64,000 nucleotides of DNA from Odontesthes bonariensis. Its lineage: Eukaryota; Chordata; Actinopteri; Atheriniformes; Atherinopsidae. The DNA lies in contig NC_134510.1 in the NCBI RefSeq assembly GCF_027942865.1, forward strand, positions 10,196,743-10,260,742, in the 5' to 3' direction. The notes beneath the pieces were generated by a model. That model saw nothing but the letters and a program-made list of their open reading frames with translations. It was not told where the DNA came from and did no database searches. This document shows, piece by piece, positions 12,770 to 24,937 of the stretch. A program made the position numbers and the translations under genes. Within the stretch, counting starts at the first letter, position 1, and every line of letters starts with the position of its first letter.

Positions 12770-12965
12770 GTGCCATTTATTCGGCTTCTCTCTAATGCGA
12801 TTTTGAATATTAGTCTGGCTTAAAACCCCAATCATGTCATCTGGTGGGAGTCCCATACAAGCATAATTACTATTCAAACTCGCTGCTAATGTCCCACCCG
12901 CATCCAGGCAGCTGGTCGTGATGCAGCTTGCGTCTTTCCCCAAGGTTTCTGGGAAAGTGAAACAC
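12770..12965. promoter_or_regulatory. Candidate prdm13 upstream regulatory element
   Basis: Repeat-free, mid-GC sequence about 3.7 kb before the prdm13 start, with a CAGCTG E-box at 12909-12914 and homeodomain-type ATTA/TAAT cores nearby. Human PRDM13 has upstream retinal elements, mutated in North Carolina macular dystrophy. Whether this is a counterpart is inference, since conservation cannot be judged from one sequence. Confidence 0.25.
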
Positions 12966-14068
12966 CTCACATATGAACGGTTGTGGTTTTTCATCTGGGA
13001 AAACAAACAAACAAGCAAAAAAGAAAAAGGAAAAGGGGGGCAAAAGGAGCCCCCCTTCCTTCTTCTTTTGTTTTTCCTCTTTTAAAGAGCAGACAGGTCT
13101 GAAGGGGATAAGCTTTGATTCTTTCAGACCGGGCAACAAAAAGCTCGAAGATTTAGGTTTTCTCCTTTTTCTTCTTCTTCTTCTTTTTTTTTTAATGAAT
13201 TGAAAAGAAGTGTGACCGGGTAAATGTGAGAGCTAGATGTGGACTTACATGAGGGGAAATAAATGGATTCAGATAAACACCAAATCATTTTTTTTTTTTT
13301 GCAACGTGGGAATCTATGAGAAATAGGCCTCATTGCTAACTGGGACAATGATCTGGCTTTCCTGAATAGACCCAAAGAAAGTTTATGGGTCGACATAAAA
13401 AATGCGTTTTCTTCTCAACTCAGAGGGGTCCTAAATGGTAGGCCATTGAAACCAACCCAGGAGAGGTGGTGGTGAACCTTTGGCACCCCTGAAGTATAGC
13501 CCATGTCAAGGACCATGAATGGGGATCCCTGGTGGGGCATTGCTCCCTGTATTTACCGCATTGCATCGCAGACAGGTTGTTCCTCTATATTCATGGGTCA
13601 TTAATGGGCAACCAGTTAAATCAGAGAGCCCCATCGTTTAGACAGTTAAATCCCCCCAAAAGGAGCCTGGCAAGAGCCGGTAAAACTGCCCATAAAAACG
13701 TCTTCCTCCTTGCAAGCTCCGATTCTTCTCAGGTCGTTATTTAAGTTCATTAAAGAGATGGAGTTCATTTCAAGAAAAGCGCGCTAGCGGAATGCTGTTG
13801 ATTGACTCCACAATATTGTTCCAGAGATAAAGATCCAACCATGTAATTAATGTATTTTTTCCTCACTCTTTAAAAAAAAGAAAAAGGGATGGAATGGAAT
13901 GGACAATTCCGCCGCAGTCAGGCCATTTAAATTCATTTAATTTTCCATCCCATTTGCTCCCAACACTACCTTTAGTCTGAAAACCGAGCCTTTTGACTGA
14001 GCTTTGGGCCTTCAGTGCGCACAGTAACTTCTCCGCAAACAGAAAGGAAACGTCCTCGCCTCTCTTTA

Positions 14069-14094
14069 CCCCCCCCCCCCCCCCCCCCCCCCCC
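14069..14094. repeat. Poly(C) tract, 26 bases
   Basis: An uninterrupted run of 26 C (G on the minus strand). Open frames crossing it are artefacts of the homopolymer. The length is likely to be polymorphic or prone to assembly error. Confidence 0.95.
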
Positions 14095-16145
14095 TTCCAA
14101 GAATAATTCGCTTCACTGTGAAGAAGCGCGGGGACTTGAAAGCATCGCGATGGGGTGTGTGGGATGGGAACCAGTCGCGAATGGCGAGGCGTTAATAAAT
14201 AGCCCCTCGCGCAGCCGGGCGCAAACATTGCGCTCTATTGATGAGATTGTTCGCGTGTCGTTTGGACTGTTTGAGAGAGCGCGGCGAGGAGAAAAGAGAC
14301 ACACAGAGAGGTTCATGTAGCCCTCCAGTTGTCTTCAGTTTTGTTTTTCATTTGGGAGGGATAATTTCACAGAAACGTATAAGAATCAATGAATTTATGT
14401 AATCTAAACTGTGGGTTTGTTTGCTTTAGGTTTTTCTTTTGGCTCAGTTATTCAGGATTTATTTTTAAGAAAACTACAATGGTGACCCAAAAAACCATCC
14501 TGTCCAGTTTTTTATGTACCTAAGCTATCCTTTTTGTTGTTTACATCTTAAGCTGCGATGCATGCTCCTCATTCAGAATCAGAGAAAATAAGTGAGAGGT
14601 GGACGGGTCAGGGTCAGGGGTCAACATGGTCACGGTCTGGACTGATCGCCCACAGGTTCTTGTTCGTGCTTTCTGCTCCAGCTCAGACACATCACGGCAG
14701 CATCCAAAGAGGACGCGAACAACCTGCTGCGCCATGCACTACTTTAATGTATTTACACTTTTGAAATGTGTATATTTTGAAGGCTCTGCTGTCAGTAGAA
14801 TCACGTGGTCTCAGACTCCACAGTAACAAGAAGGCTACACGCTATCTGAAGTGTAACCGTTGCCCTGATGGCACAAATCCAAGATCTTTAAAAAAAAAAA
14901 AAAACGTTTAAACCAATTGGAACGACTTCTGCCAATGACTGGTGGTATTATTCATTGAAATCTTTATGTCAGTATTGTATGGGTTAAACAGGGATACAAT
15001 TATTTCACTGTAAAGGAAAAGTTGACATATATACACCAGCATGCGGAGCTGCCTTGATGAGAAAACTTTTTGAGTTACAAGGTTTTCGCAGAGCAGCCAT
15101 GCTGTTTACGCTGATTGTTGTGAGCCCCCCGCCCCCCCCTTTTTTTTAAACTTTTTTTTTAGGCTAATTGCAAATCCAATCGATCATTCAACCAACTAAA
15201 TCAGTCAATCGAGCCATTAAAGTCAGAAACAATAATGAGCGGATGAATAACATTGCGTAATTTGACCAGAGACTTAAAGCAGCTCCATTATACTGACATT
15301 TCATTCTAATCTCATGTCACCTGCCTCATGTTACTGTAGCCTATATTATGAAAACAAATGAGAATTTTGTGATACATTTTTAAGGAGGAATTTTAAAACA
15401 AAATCAAGAGTTAGATGAATTGAATTCATGCTGAGGCAGAATTATACAATCACAATTTCAGCCTGGTTCTTGAGTGTCTTTCTACAATCAAACTGCAGAA
15501 TAAAAATTTTTTAAAGTTTTGCAAGACGGGGCAAGAACACCACAAGTGTGCGCGCGCGCTTGCTCGCTTTGGGAAGATGTTATTTTCGCGTCGTGTCTCT
15601 CCTCCTGCTGGTGGTTCTCCCTTTTCAGTACCTGCCTGATCTCAACCCGGCACACGCCGAGAGTCAATAGAAGTTAACAAGTCCTCTAAACTTTCCTGCT
15701 CCTTTTGTTAATCTAGGGACAAAAAGGAGGAGGGAGAGCGAAGCCCTTTGAAGTACGCAGGGCCTTAAGAATGCCGGCCAAGTAGATTTAAAGTAGCCGC
15801 TGATTTCCAAAAACCTGCCTTGAAAGGGAAGAATGGAGAGGGTGAGGATTTATGGAGAAATTATACAGTGGATTTGTCAGTTAAAATATCGGAACTGTCT
15901 GGAGGACAAAGCCACATGCTGAGGATTAATGGCTGCTCTGGACCTTTGATTCCGCACTCTCTTTTCTCTGGCCTTGACAAATTGGATTTCGGGGATGGGA
16001 AGGTCGCCTGGCCCTTTGTGTCTCTTGACCGTTTTCGAGCAATTCATTATGCGGCGGAGTGAGGGAAAGTCTCCATGTGACCAGGCCGGCCCGTTTTCCC
16101 TCTCTGCACAGCTGCTGGGAGAGCCCAACTCTCTCACACTCACCA

Positions 16146-16182
16146 ACACACACACAAACACACACACACACACACACACACC
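16146..16182. repeat. (CA)n microsatellite upstream of prdm13
   Basis: CA repeat with a small interruption near 16157-16159, about 380 bases before the prdm13 ATG. It is complementary to the (GT)n tract at 16312-16340. Confidence 0.95.
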
Positions 16183-16311
16183 TCACTGCTGCTCCGAACT
16201 CAGGAGCGCTCCCCCTCGTCTCCTCGCGCCCTGTAAACAAGCATCACCTCTCTGCGGCACCCACCCCTCCTCTGCACACACTCACACACTTGCATCCTCA
16301 GATAGAGGTCG

Positions 16312-16370
16312 GTGTGTGTGTGTGTGTGTGTGTGTGTGTGGAAGGGGGTGTGGTGGTGGTGGTGGTGGGG
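16312..16370. repeat. (GT)n then (GGT)n microsatellite upstream of prdm13
   Basis: About 14 GT units run to 16340, followed after a short G-rich break by GGT/GTG triplets to about 16370. The tract lies in the probable prdm13 promoter or 5' UTR, about 190-250 bases before the ATG. Confidence 0.95.
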
Positions 16371-16559
16371 GTCCACCTTACCCTTCTCCATCACTAGAAA
16401 AGGCGGAGAGCATAACACCGCCGCGTCACTTTGAGGGCGGATATCGGCCTGTCCTCATCCTCTTCTCCTCTCTTCTTCCTCCTCCTCTTCCTACTTCCCT
16501 GTACGATCACTCACCATCGGTCTCCATCAGGCTTCATGGTTCTGATCTCACCCCACGCC

Positions 16560-18534
16560 ATGCAAGCCACCCGGGCGTCCACCACCGTCAGTGTGTTTGC
16601 GGACTGCAGCATCCCGGCCGGACTCCGGATAGGACCGGTACCGGGCATCTTCAAACTGGGGAAGTACGTTTCGGACCGTAAGGAAGTTGGACCTAAGAAA
16701 AAGGTAAGCTTGAAATATTGAAGGAGGAGGGGGGGAGACAACTTTTTCTTTAAGTTATGGATGTAAAAGACTGTTTAAAAAAAAAAAAAAAAAGAGAAGA
16801 AGTTAAGTGATAGCTTTAAGTTAGTAACCTGCTTAATTATCAACGAGATATCATGGATTTATTAGGAATGTCATCATTCCAATTTTTCTCTTTATTTCAT
16901 AGTGTTTTCTAGATAAAAATGTATTTTTCATGTTAAAATATGTCATTTTAATATGTAAATAGAAATATAAAAGCAAGATTTCTAACAACAACAAGAGGTT
17001 CGATTTGGGTTTTTAAAAACTAAACTGTCAAACTTCATTGGGTCCAGAGTCATTAATTGGTTTGGCCTGTCAGGTTAGAAATAATTGAGCTCTATTAGTG
17101 GCCGACTTGTCAGTCTGTGCTTCTACTTAACCGGCCTAATGGGCAACCCAGGTCCGCTGCGTGGGACTGCGCGCCACAGCCACCTCACATTTCCCTGCCC
17201 GGCGGCCCTGTTATCCCGATGAGCCGTTTAATGTTAATGTAATCCGGCCACAGAAAGATGCTTGTGAAATCTCGGCCTCGGTCCAGGGGCAACGGAAAAA
17301 TATTGACGGCAGGAAAAGTGATAAAAAACAAACAGAATCCGTGTTATTTGGCTGCTTTTTTCGGGTTAACTGCAGGATTGTGGTGAATGTGTGAACCTCA
17401 GGGTGGCAAAGGTTAAAAAATAAATTCCTTCATACAAGAAATTATGATTAACAATCAATATAAAGACAAATTCAACTTGTGAACATTTCATTTTACGGGC
17501 AAAAAGTGAACAGTTTGGCTGTATATGTGCAGCCTGTTGTAGAAGCTGTCAGCGGTTGTGATTGATGCGTCTAAATGCGTGGCCCCGGGGCTGCAGGGGG
17601 ATCATCAGGTGCAATCTCTGTGTCAAATGTCACGCTTCGAGCTTTAATGTCCTCGAACAGTTTAGAAACGCTCTGACACTCCTCAAATTCGTTTCCCATA
17701 TCAACTCAATTAGGCCTGTGTGTCACTCTCTTTAGGAAATTATCAGCAGAGCGGATAAGGACGCGTTAAGCGCGCTGCGGTCATGCGGCGGCCGCAACAC
17801 CGCGTCAAACAGGCAGTCATGTGGGCAGCGTAATTGGCATAATAGTTCAACAAAATATAATTGAACGAATAAATATATTCAAATGATACCCTAAATAAAA
17901 GGAGGCTTCAATTTAAAGTTGCTTTGAGCTATGGGCGGTCAGTCAGTTGTGCTGGTTTCGTCTTCCATTTAGTCTCCCATGTGTGCGTTTGTGGGCCTTT
18001 AGTGCTCAGGACTCATGATCACGTTTGCTTTTCTGGCTCAGATCCGCTTGGTACGTGGGGAGTTCGTGGACGAGTCCGGCTGTCTCGTGCCAGACTGGAT
18101 TGGATTCATCCGCGCCGCAAGGAACAGCCAAGAGCAAAATCTGGAGGCTGTGTCGGACTTACAGGGCGGACAGGTGAATTTTCACCCCAATTACATCACA
18201 CTTCTATAGGCCCAGCGATGTCGATATGAAATTATTCTTTCATTTTTACTTGGACACTTCCGTTGACGTATTTTTCCCCTCCTTTTTCCATTTGGAGATT
18301 TTCTACCGCGTGCTGAGAGAAATCCCTGCCGGAGAGGAGCTCAGCGTCTGGTACTCCAACGCTCTGGCCCAGTGGTACGACATCCCGACCACGGCCACTC
18401 CCACGCACGACGAGAAAGGTAAATCAGTCTGCTAATCATGGTAAAAGGGGGAGAGTTTGATGCTCTTTTAACGCACGTGGAAGAAAGAATGGTGGGGAAA
18501 TTATGTGAAGTTTTATTAGATTTCGATTGATAGC

Positions 18535-18580
<46 letters not shown>

Positions 18581-21500
18581 GTATTGTTATTGTTGTTATT
18601 ATTACAGACTTCTTTTCTCTCTTACTTCTGAGGATATACTCAGATTTTTTTCTCTACATGTGATGCAACAAATAGCCTCCTTGGCAGAGGCCCGCTGCTT
18701 TACAGAGCGGGCTGAACACTGGCATGAGGAAGGACCCATCACTTTAAATTAACAAACGACTGCAATAACCACAAAGTTCTTATTTTGCCCAGAAATAGAA
18801 ATCCAACGAATTTCGTTTTTTTCCAACGTCAGCCACTATTTGATTATCATTTTCTTTAAAAAATAATTATTGTATCCACTGGGGAAAATACCGTATTTTC
18901 GTTAATGGAATCTAATTTGCTTAATTTTTTTTAAGAAAAAGGCAACAGCTCACACAATTTCTTTTTTTTAAAGAAAATAACAAGGTGAAATGAGTCAAAT
19001 TGGCAAAAAATACTAAAAGACATATAGCTCGGTTAATGCACTGAAGCTCAACCTCAACATCAATTGAATATTATCTAATGGGATTACTCGTTTGTCATGT
19101 GTTTTTGACTTTTAAGCCATTTGTTTGGGCTAGTAAGGATAATTCAGCTTTTGCGCTTGGGGATTAATATCTAATCTTGGTAAAACAGCAGCTCAGCAGA
19201 CACTAATCCGATTAAAGAGCCGAATTATCAACAGTTATTCAGTGAAAAAAATAAATTAAATCCCTCAATGGAAAATGTTTAGGATTATAGATATTTATCC
19301 GAACTGGAAGGGCCTCTTAACTAATTTGTGCAAGCGAAACGGCAAAGCTTGATGCGGAGGCAAAAAAAAAAAAAAATCAGCGGAGGCAAAAACATGGCGA
19401 CAACATAATTGTGGTGCTTGAATCACAGAACAAAACAGCAATTAAAAGCAGAAATCGACTCGGCGAGCGCAGAAGAAGAGGCTGACGATTCACTCGCGAG
19501 ATGGAGGTTAACGAATGTCACCGTGTCATTAATATTCATGTATTCAAAAGCAAATAATTAGAAAACAAGTGCTTCACGGTGAATTAGGTGGGTGCGTTAA
19601 GGTATTGTGGCCTAATGAATGCTAACTTTTATGTGGGGTGTATATTGCCCTGATTCTCCGGCCCAACACACCGCGCGCTCTCCTGGACATACGCTCTCTC
19701 CCATTATTAGGCGTCAACAGATGGGCCGACGCTATTGTTTCCGGGGACTTGCGATTTCAAGCAACAGCTGCTGTCACTTCCACGGGAAAGAGCACAGAGA
19801 GGGAAAAGGCCGCACTCAATGCATTGGCTTCGGGAGCGCCAGATTGGGCAGGGCGTTTGCCCATTTGATGGTTATCACAAACAATGGCCCGTATGAGGAT
19901 TACAAAATCATTACATCTATATTATCCTCAGAGTGCTCGTCTGGGGGTCGTTAAGATGGCTCCCTGTGTCTGTTACCATTTGGCACCAGATCAGACGGAA
20001 TCTGGGCTGTTGTGTCTGACAGTAACTTCCAGGTGATGCACAGCAGTGGCTGAGAATAATTAATTTCTGTGGACGCATCAGTTCAATAATGCAATGTTTT
20101 AAAATGTCTTAAAATGTTTTAAGCATTGATGCACTGTGGGAGTTTGTGTGTGTGTGTGTTGGGAAAGGTTGCATGTCTGTGAAGGCGCTCACAGGATTTT
20201 TTTCTACAGGTTACTAAACCTGTTAGTTGCGTTTTACGCACCGACTTTTACGCAAAGAAATAAAGTGTAAATCTTTTGGTGTTGCTTCGCGTTGTGTTGT
20301 GTGATGTAACGAGGCTCGTTAATCTCATTATTCATTTCACCGTGTCTCTGCAGGTGAGGAGCGTTACATCTGCTGGTACTGCTGGAGAATATTCAAATAC
20401 CCAAACACACTCAAGGCCCACGTCCACTTCCACTGCGCTCTGAGCAACGGGCGGGGGTTTGTGAGCAGCGAGCAGGTCAGAGGCACGGAGACCTTCAACA
20501 GGTCACCAAAATCTGGAGACATTCCCAACACCTCTACCTCACCGAGGAGCGGTCACAGTACCTCCTCCATCTCAGAATCTGGCAGGCGGGCGGTGTCCTC
20601 CTCGCCCTTTCTAAACAAAACCGGACTGTTAAAGAAGAACAGCTCAGAGGAGCAGGACAGGGCACTCGACATGAGCGTTCCCTCAGCCAGAAATCAGGGA
20701 CACCTCTTCGGTTTGGGCGCCGCATCCTCGGTGCTGAGCAACATGGGCTTCCATCCGGGCGTGCGCTCTGCCTTCAAACCGACCGGCGTCACCAAAGCCC
20801 CGTGCACGGACGCTTCCAGGGAGGAATCCAGTGGGAAACTGAGCGGCCTCGGGTTCAGCAAACTCATCGGGAACATGAAACCGATCCGCAACTTAGGCGA
20901 GGGCCTAAACGGGGGAGGGAGTCACCCTCCGAAGTGCCCACCTGCGATCATGGACTCCACATCTTCGATGGTACCGTGCACAAACGCTATCCGGGGTTTC
21001 CCGCTGCTGCCTCACATGGAGGAAACCTCGGCTTTTAAGCACGTGGAGAGCCGGATGCACTCCGGCCTGTCCCCGTCCCGTTACCCCCAAATGCCCCCTG
21101 GACTCCATTTTGAAAGGTTATCTCTCCCTCACTTTGACGGTGTTAAGAGTTATAGTGGAGACTGTAATATCCCGCTGATGCCCTTCACTGTCTACAACGG
21201 GGAGCTTTTGTATAGCTCACCCTACTACCCTTTGAAATTCCACTTCAGCAACCTCCTCAAATACCCAGAGTCCATGTCCTACTTTGGCGCGCCCTCGCTG
21301 AGCCAGGACCTGGGCTCGATCACAAACATTGACCGGGAGATCGCCATGCACACGCAACAGCTGTCTGAGATCGCTGCGGAGAAGAACCGGACGCGGTTGG
21401 ACTCCATGCCCGCCGGGAGCACCAGCAACAGCGGGTCCGGTAAACCCAAAAAGGGGCACCTGTGTCTGTACTGCGGCAAGCTGTACTCGCGGAAATACGG

Positions 21501-21843
21501 CCTGAAAATCCACATGAGGACTCACACGGGTTACAAGCCGCTCAAGTGCAAGGTGTGCTTCAGGCCCTTCGGAGACCCCAGTAATCTGAACAAACACATC
21601 CGGCTCCACGCCGAGGGAAACACGCCGTACAGGTGCGACTTCTGCGGAAAGGTGCTGGTGCGGAGGCGGGACCTGGAGCGGCATGTCAAGTCCAGACACC
21701 CCGGACAGACTGTCAAGAAGCTGGAGGACAAGCCGGGCGGCCTGTTTGAGGACGCGGAGCAAAAGAGCGACAATGACAGTGAGGTGGACGTGTGCTTCAC
21801 CGACGACCAGAGCGACCACGAGTCGAGCAAAAACAACGACTGA
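16560..21843 (+). CDS. prdm13: PR domain zinc finger protein 13
   Basis: Four exons (16560-16703, 18042-18173, 18298-18418, 20354-21843) splice in frame to 628 residues. The N-terminal PR/SET domain (about 15-130) has [33 protein letters not shown] and [15 protein letters not shown]. Zinc finger 1 (about 137-161) begins [11 protein letters not shown] Ser/Pro-rich linker follows. Fingers 2-4 (about 501-584) are [30 protein letters not shown] and [15 protein letters not shown], ahead of an acidic C-terminus. The PR sequence and one-plus-three finger layout identify PRDM13. It is a nuclear transcriptional regulator of GABAergic fate in spinal cord, cerebellum and retina, acting downstream of Ptf1a. 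Human PRDM13 is about 80 residues longer. The ATG at 16560 aligns with the human N-terminus and has G at -3; an upstream in-frame ATG at 16536 would add eight residues. Confidence 0.97.
17036..17275. promoter_or_regulatory. Candidate regulatory element in prdm13 intron 1
   Basis: Repeat-free, GC-richer island within the AT-rich first intron. It opens with TCATTAATTGG and AATAATTGAGC homeodomain-type sites and continues through CpG-bearing sequence. Enhancer activity is inference. Confidence 0.25.
18535..18580. repeat. (ATA)n microsatellite in prdm13 intron 3
   Basis: About 15 perfect trinucleotide units shortly after the exon 3 donor site. Confidence 0.97.
19440..20065. promoter_or_regulatory. 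Candidate prdm13 intron 3 enhancer
   Basis: About 600 bases of repeat-free, mid-GC sequence within an otherwise AT-rich intron. It has E-boxes CAGATG (19718-19723) and CAGCTG (19765-19770), an RBPJ-like ACGGGAAA (19782-19789), and ATTA-type sites at both ends. A paired E-box and RBPJ site is the signature of the PTF1 complex, and prdm13 is a known Ptf1a target. The RBPJ half here is imperfect and the spacing was not matched to a validated site, so this is a hypothesis. Confidence 0.3.
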
Positions 21844-22907
21844 GCTGTTGTCATGCCCACACAGAGACAGTGCACACAGCGAAACTTGTCTTTCAGACTT
21901 GTGTGAAGTCTTGCAATTTGTTTTTGTATGTCGTTTTTTTAGACGTCCAGCCAAAGGCATCTGAACACACCGTCAAAGTGTAGACAGAACCAATCATTTA
22001 CGGATGAAAGTTTGCTTTTAGGCGAGTTTTTTCTCTTATTTGGAAAAAAGAAAATACGAGATCAAATGTGGACAACGACAATTTCGCTTTAGCAGGTCCA
22101 TTGAAGGCAAACAAAAGTAAAAAAAAAAAAAAAAAGTCTGCCTGGTGTAGCAGACATTTTCGTTCGTGTCAAATTCAAAGCATCATAATCACCTTCTTTT
22201 GCGAGAGGTGAAATGAAACTAAAACAAAGGAAACAAAAGCTGTGATATGAGAACACGAGACTTGACTTTGAGATATTGTTTGCAGTGTAAACAAAGAAAA
22301 ACATGAGCATCTCTGCGACATGTATCCTCTCGAGAAAGCATTTATGGGTTTTGTAAAAGCTACTTAACAAACAAACGAAACAAAAAAAGTGTAAAAAAAA
22401 ATTATCCTAAGAGAAAAAAAAGGAGAGACAGAAAACTACATCCCTTCAGACGAATAATTCTGGGAAACGATGAGCTTGTTTTGCATCGTTTTTTGGGTTT
22501 TTCTTGTGAATAATATCCCACCATTCCCTTGTTAACTGTCAGTTGCACTTTAAAGAACAGCAATGGGCATTTCATCTCCACCGAATAGCTGCAAAAATAT
22601 GACTCTCGCGGAACTTTCCCCCACCTCACTGAACAAGGCGCCGTACTTAAAAAAATTGCACTTTCTTGCCGAGTCCATGCTGTTCCTCAGGAAGCAGCTT
22701 CCAGTTTATTTAAGGAATTATTAGCAGAGAAAGAAAAAAAATGTATTGACTGCAGTTATAGCCTATGTAAAAAGAAGCTGTACAGTATGATATCTCACAT
22801 TTCAGTGGAGAAGTGTCGTATAAGTGTGTTTATAATTGATGTTGTCTGAGAGGACAATATTCCACCCCTCAATTAAATGGTTGTTGTTTGTTTTTTTTGT
22901 TTTTTTT
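21844..22907 (+). other. prdm13 3' UTR
   Basis: AT-rich sequence with A and T homopolymers from the stop codon to the first strong poly(A) signal. No other gene was seen. Confidence 0.6.
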
Positions 22908-22913
22908 AATAAA
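22908..22913 (+). terminator. Poly(A) signal of prdm13
   Basis: AATAAA about 1.07 kb beyond the stop codon, preceded by a T-rich stretch. It is the first canonical signal after the coding region. Confidence 0.6.
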
Positions 22914-24937
22914 TTTAATTTAAAACATAGAAACTTTGTTTGGAGGTGTTGTTTATATAATCCAGTGGTGACAAGCTCCAACTCTGAGAGACAGATATCA
23001 TGAAATCTCACGTTTTGTTTTTTTTTCCCCCTTTTTTTATTGCCTGAAGTTCAAATTGGGTGTGAAATCCCCCCCAAATCCAGCGACCTGTTGCTTTTTT
23101 ATTAGCAGATGCCACGAGACGTTGCGATCCCTCAAAACACCGTTGCCCCCCCCCCCTTTTTTTTTTTAAAAACAGCACTTAAAAAAACACGAGTATGAAA
23201 GTGCAAGTGATCATTTATTGTGTTTGTGATTTAACTGAGATGTTAAATAACGAGTCTTAAGCGATTCTACTCAAGAGAAGGAAGGATTCGGATCCTGTTG
23301 CAGTGAACGCGATGTGCACCACTGCATGTCAAACACCTGCAGGAAGGAATAAATAGATAGAAATTAAACAGAACATGCTTTTACATCTTATATCATTAGA
23401 TCACCTCGCAGATACATATACAGCTGGATTAAAGCAGAATTTCACAGATTCTTTTTAACTTTCACAAAAAAACGTTGCATTTAATTTCCCAAACTCCTTG
23501 TGTTTTCTATCCAAAATGCTGAAGCTATGAAAAACATGTACAGCCGCCTGATAAAAGGAGGCGTGAAACCATCGCTGCAGTGCGGTGGAGTAAATGTAGA
23601 AATACAGTGAAGTCTCCAAATCGATTAGGCTACAAGCAAAACATGCTTAGGCCTAGGCAATACATCTCATTTAACAGTAGTTATAGTACATATAAGATAG
23701 AAACGAAATCTATATTTGTCTGTGTGTTTATTTATTCTATTCTATGTGTGTTTTTCTGATTGATGATAAACGGATGCAGATTCTTATTTTTATTTGTTAA
23801 ATCATTGTCAGAAAACATCTCCTTAAAAGCATCAGAGCGGCAGATGAGACGATTTCGAAGTTCTGCAGATAAAGGAAAACGCTTTTTCCAGCACAGTCAA
23901 ACATATTCATACTGAAAATCCAAGTGTGCAGGAATCATTTTCCGTCTTTTCACATTTCTGCGTTGCACTTTCTTCTTTTGCATGTTTCCGCAAATCTTTG
24001 CATTTTTGTTTTTATCATTAAAGACAGGATATTTCCAAAGAGCTGGTTGGGATGGGATGGATGCTGGGATGCTTTCCTCCCTGTATACTGAAAGGTCAAA
24101 CCTCCTCCACTTCAGAGTCGACTGCCGCCATTTTTGAGACATTCCAGAGCTGTGCTGCACAATTACAATAGCTACAAACCCAAAATCTTTGTTTTGCAAT
24201 GTCACCCAGAACTGCAAAAAAAAAAAGAAAAAAAAAATGAATAAAATAAAATAAAATAAATAAGATCTGATGTCCAGCAGCGCACTGGGGCTTGCAGTCT
24301 AATTTGGCGACGGGTGATGACCGCCTCATCTCTTCAAGATTCAAATGCGGGTGTGACCTTCAGCCCGCGTTCGATAAAAGAAAGAAGAGTGTTCAAACTT
24401 CTGTCCCTTCCTCCTCCGATGCTTAATGCACGAGGGACGTTTGTTTCCATTCTCACTTCTGACTTCGTTTTAAACGTGGGGAGATTTTATTAATCTAACA
24501 TCTGTATCATCTGCATACCATCTGTATCCTTAGTTTACACAACACACCTGCTTGTTCTATACCCAACACTGAAACAATAAATTGTGATTTGTTCTAAAGA
24601 ACAGATGAGAAAAATAAAACAAACTGCTGCAAAGAAAATCCTGATGTGACCATTATGCTCAAATTCAAAATACAGACATGATCCCACCATGTGAAAGCAA
24701 GATAATCTCTCTGAGGTACCGAGGGTCCTTATCTGGTGGGTTTTGCAGCCAAGAGAATCAACAAATATGTTGCATTATTTCCAGATTTGAGTGTTTGACT
24801 TCAACGGAGATCCTAACATTCCTCAGAAAGAATTTTTAATTTGAGAGCACAGATATCTTGAATGGATTTGAATGATTTCTAGAGCAAGTTAAGCCATTTG
24901 ATTGTTTCATGAAACGTTATATTAAGTAATTACTGAG
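22914..24937. other. Intergenic, start of the gene desert
   Basis: AT-rich DNA with C and T homopolymers near 23148-23166. No gene and no clear transposon recognised. Confidence 0.45.

Larger units (their letters stand above)
11194..16144. other. Spacer between the filament gene and prdm13, with prdm13 upstream region
   Basis: No gene seen. Roughly 11.5-12.1 kb is AT-rich. From 12.3 kb on, CpG-bearing, repeat-free stretches alternate with homopolymers, including 26 C residues at 14069-14094. The part around 14100-14300 is rich in CGCG-type dinucleotides. The prdm13 transcription start is probably in the last kilobase, but no clear TATA box was found. Confidence 0.45.

Noticed and set aside
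14015..14320. Frames across the 26-C tract
   Set aside because: The Pro or Gly runs come from the homopolymer, and the frame depends on its exact length.
16431..16559. Upstream in-frame start codons for prdm13 (16431 and 16536)
   Set aside because: They would add a hydrophobic low-complexity leader or eight residues not found at the human PRDM13 N-terminus; the ATG at 16560 aligns best and has G at -3.
15974..16681. 235-codon plus-strand frame ahead of prdm13
   Set aside because: It runs through two dinucleotide microsatellites (Thr-His and Val-Cys runs) and out of frame into prdm13 exon 1.
21217..21960. 247-codon open frame on the minus strand
   Set aside because: It is antisense to prdm13 exon 4, whose GC-rich codons suppress stops on the other strand. 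No domain and no splice context.
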